NCBI GenBank assembly: GCA_028282505.1
Contig: JANQHV010000443.1
Span: 1-36,751 of the forward strand
DNA length: 36,751 nt
Reading direction: 5' to 3'
Source of the DNA: SAR324 cluster bacterium
GTDB taxonomy: Bacteria; SAR324; NAC60-12
Shown here: piece by piece, positions 34,508 through 36,751 of the stretch
How positions within the stretch are numbered: position 1 is the stretch's first letter
Layout of the letters: every line of letters begins with the position of its first letter
Made by a program: the position numbers and the translations under genes
The notes under the pieces: model-generated
Database searches by the model: none
What the model saw: the letters and a program-made list of their open reading frames with translations, nothing else
Told to the model about the DNA's origin: nothing

Positions 34508-35647
34508 ATGAAAATATTAATGGTTGCCGGAGAATCTTCAGGAGATACTCACGGAGCAGCTTTAATGCATGAACTTCAACAGCTATTTTCCAAGCCGGTT
34601 TTTTATGGAATTGGCGGTCCTTTGATGCTCAAAAAGGGAATGAAGGCTTATTATACTCTTGATTCTCTTCGCGTGCATGGTTTAGTTGAACTGCTTCCCC
34701 ATCTTCCCCGACTATACAGAATTCTCTGGCATTTACGTGATTCGCTTGCCATTGAAAAACCAGATTTAGCCATCCTGGTCGATTATCCAGGATTCAATCT
34801 CAAACTGGCAGCATATATCAAAAATCACAATATTCCCATCATCTGGTATTGTAGTCCCCAGGTGTGGGCATGGCGAAAAGGCCGTATTTACAAAATTGCC
34901 AAATTTGTAGATAAAATCATTGTTTTGTTTCCTTTTGAAGAACAAATTTATCGCAATATTGGCATGAATGTCAGTTTTTTGGGACATCCTCGCATAGAAG
35001 ATACAGTTTCCTCGGAGCAAATAGATCATTTCAAACAAAAATACCATCTGGAAACAGCACAGTTAATCATAACTCTTGCCATTGGAAGCCGACCCAGTGA
35101 AGTTAAATTTCATCTTCCAATTGTACTAAAGGTCTTAAATTTATTGGAAGATCAAGGAATTAAAGCAAACTATATCCTGCCTGTTGCCGATAGTCTTGAC
35201 CTGGAATGGGTAAACACTCAAATTCAGCAAAGTACTGTTCCAATACTCCTGATTCAAGACTCTTTTCTAGAAAGCATCCATGCGGCAGATGCTGCAATTG
35301 TCGCCTCTGGAACGGCAACCCTGCAAACTGGTTTAGCATTAACACCCTTCATCATTATCTATAAAGTCTCTCCTCTCACATTTTGGCTAGCAAAAAAAAT
35401 GGCTAAAACTCCTTATATTGGGATCGTGAACATTCTAGCACAACGCCTCATCGTTCCCGAATTACTGCAAAATGATTTCACGGCACAACGTGTTGCCCAA
35501 GAACTGTTACCATTACTCAAAGATTCTTCACACAAACAGCAAATGATTGAAAATCTATCTTCTATCCGCTCTCAATTAGGCACACCTGGTGCTTATCAAC
35601 GTGCAGCACAATCTATTCGAGAATTTATTCTGCAACGCAAAGAATGA
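34508..35647 (+). CDS. lpxB: Lipid-A-disaccharide synthase
   Basis: Family GT19 enzyme of lipid A synthesis: it joins UDP-diacylglucosamine and lipid X to form the lipid A disaccharide at the inner membrane. The 379 residues match the usual length (382 in E. coli). GESSGD (8-13), D92 in VDYPGFN, SPQVWAW (116-122) and FLGHP are the family hallmarks. It proves that the organism makes lipopolysaccharide. The ribosome site is weak. The usual neighbours (lpxA, lpxD, fabZ) are absent; tldD follows after 142 bases. Confidence 0.96.
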   Translation: MKILMVAGESSGDTHGAALMHELQQLFSKPVFYGIGGPLMLKKGMKAYYTLDSLRVHGLVELLPHLPRLYRILWHLRDSLAIEKPDLAILVDYPGFNLKLAAYIKNHNIPIIWYCSPQVWAWRKGRIYKIAKFVDKIIVLFPFEEQIYRNIGMNVSFLGHPRIEDTVSSEQIDHFKQKYHLETAQLIITLAIGSRPSEVKFHLPIVLKVLNLLEDQGIKANYILPVADSLDLEWVNTQIQQSTVPILLIQDSFLESIHAADAAIVASGTATLQTGLALTPFIIIYKVSPLTFWLAKKMAKTPYIGIVNILAQRLIVPELLQNDFTAQRVAQELLPLLKDSSHKQQMIENLSSIRSQLGTPGAYQRAAQSIREFILQRKE

Positions 35648-35789
35648 ATGGACGGATCAACGCTTGCTTGGCACTTTCCTTGAAATGTTAACTATTTCGT
35701 AACAACTGTATATTAGCTTGTGAAGCATTACTACATAAGGTATTCTAAATCTTTGGATTTTTGATAGTCTTCACAGAGAAAGAAAAAAG

Positions 35790-36751
35790 ATGGTTTCTTT
35801 AAGTCAGAACGATATCGCCAGCCATCAACTTGGCGCAAATTTCTTAATAACTGACCCACCTACTCAAGCTGCTCAAGAAATTTTTAAAAACCAAATGAAT
35901 ATAGATGATGCTACCATGCAGCAAGTACTCAATGCGGCATTGAGTCAGGGTGGCGATTTTGCAGATCTTTACTTTGAATACACTCTCAGAAACTCGATTA
36001 TTCTGGAAGAAGGCATTATCAAAAACTCTGCAAAAGCAGTGATCATGGGGGTGGGAATTCGAGTAGTCAAAGGTGAACAAACGGGTTATGGCTATAGTGA
36101 AAACTTACATATCAAACCCATGTTGCATGCTGCACGTACAGCAGCATCTATTGCATCATGTGGTACTGTTAAAACCTTGAACGGCTCCAAATTCAACGAA
36201 ATTGTTCCTCCTAACTACTATAAAGTCCTCCATACTATTGCAGATCTGGATATTACTGAGAAAATTCGATTGATCCGAGAAGTGGAAAAAACGGCTCATG
36301 CTGCTGATCCACGGATCATCAAAGTCACGGCAACTTTAGCTGATTCTATTAAATTCGTTCAAGTTGCCTCTTCTGATGGCAGTATCATGAGGGACACGCG
36401 CCCCATGTTTCGTTTGAGTGTCCAATGCATCGCCCAAGAAGAAAGTAATTTACAAGTAGGCTTTTCTGGAGTCGGTGGGCGAGTTGGGATCAACTTTTTA
36501 GAGCAGGCAGATCACGCGAGAATCATTGGCGAAAAAGCCGCTGCTCAAGCAATATTGCTATTGGGTGCTAAACAAGCTCCTTCTGGTACAATGCCGGTCA
36601 TATTAGGCCCTGCTCAATCTGGTATCTTATTACATGAAGCCGTAGGGCACCCAATTGAAGCTGATTTTAATCGAAAAGGCACATCTGCTTACAGTGGACG
36701 CATTGGCGAAGTAGTAGCCTCTGAATTATGCACCATTTATGATTCAGGACA
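35790..36751 (+). CDS. tldD: TldD metalloprotease, 3' end beyond window
   Basis: First 320 codons of the TldD/PmbA family metalloprotease. The HEAVGH motif (H282, E283, H287), which binds zinc, is present in LLHEAVGHPIEADF, as is the N-terminal LYFEYT and GIRVVKG pattern. TldD with PmbA (TldE) degrades small unfolded peptides, and matures or clears microcin-like peptides in other bacteria. The gene is cut by the right window edge; pmbA may follow. Start at the ATG at 35790 with an A-rich leader. Confidence 0.93.
   Translation, partial: MVSLSQNDIASHQLGANFLITDPPTQAAQEIFKNQMNIDDATMQQVLNAALSQGGDFADLYFEYTLRNSIILEEGIIKNSAKAVIMGVGIRVVKGEQTGYGYSENLHIKPMLHAARTAASIASCGTVKTLNGSKFNEIVPPNYYKVLHTIADLDITEKIRLIREVEKTAHAADPRIIKVTATLADSIKFVQVASSDGSIMRDTRPMFRLSVQCIAQEESNLQVGFSGVGGRVGINFLEQADHARIIGEKAAAQAILLLGAKQAPSGTMPVILGPAQSGILLHEAVGHPIEADFNRKGTSAYSGRIGEVVASELCTIYDSG

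Noticed and set aside
1-36751. CRISPR array, tRNA or rRNA genes
   Set aside because: No regularly spaced direct repeats and no clover-leaf or rRNA-like stretch were noticed on reading through; a tRNA scan would settle it.
1-36751. Insertion sequence or transposase gene
   Set aside because: No open frame resembles a transposase; only non-coding inverted-repeat elements are seen.

Overview
The window is a stretch of chromosome from a Gram-negative bacterium of moderate-to-low GC (AT-rich, no phage or plasmid backbone). Lipid A synthesis (LpxB), an outer-membrane secretin, and a protein ending in a beta-barrel with a terminal Phe all show an outer membrane. A PurS-PurL fusion with separate PurQ, the UbiD-family decarboxylase and the class III cyclases fit a deltaproteobacterial or SAR324-like lineage, but that placement is inference from gene content and was not tested.

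Layout. 1-2.9 kb (minus): ispD followed by a GspD-type secretin with an unusually long periplasmic part, cut by the window edge. 3.2-8.0 kb (plus): a tight three-gene set of TerB-PilZ protein, periplasmic solute-binding protein (SBP) and transmembrane adenylate cyclase. 8.1-8.8 kb: a fold-back repeat and two small genes. 8.8-12.0 kb (minus): a very large protease/propeller/barrel protein. 12.4-13.6 kb (plus): an SDR-like protein and FxsA. 13.6-16.3 kb (minus): a Phd-VapC toxin-antitoxin pair and a UbiD-family decarboxylase. 16.5-17.7 kb (plus): an SH3/SUMF1-like exported protein. 17.8-23.8 kb (minus): a run of accessory genes (AhpD-like, GT39-like glycosyltransferase plus ChbG-like deacetylase, a RelE/ParD-type pair, NAD(P)-binding protein plus GFA protein, exported deaminase, DUF5946-like). 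23.8-27.8 kb: a second SBP and a second transmembrane cyclase, divergently arranged. 28.1-32.6 kb (plus): retropepsin-like protease, Dabb protein, purL, purQ. 32.6-34.2 kb (minus): a protein of unknown function. 34.5 kb to the end (plus): lpxB and the first part of tldD.

The most interesting theme is signalling. Twice in the window an orphan family-5 SBP, with no permease or ATPase gene nearby, sits directly beside a two-transmembrane HAMP-class III cyclase. In the first copy a c-di-GMP-type PilZ protein precedes both with almost no spacing. This suggests a ligand-SBP-cyclase sensing module in which cAMP output may be tied to c-di-GMP. That function is inferred; only the gene arrangement and domains are seen directly.

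Other points of note are a family of roughly 160-180 bp fold-back (MITE-like) intergenic repeats with two clear and one doubtful copy, a secretin with six instead of three N1-like modules, and two toxin-antitoxin loci with visible palindromic operators.
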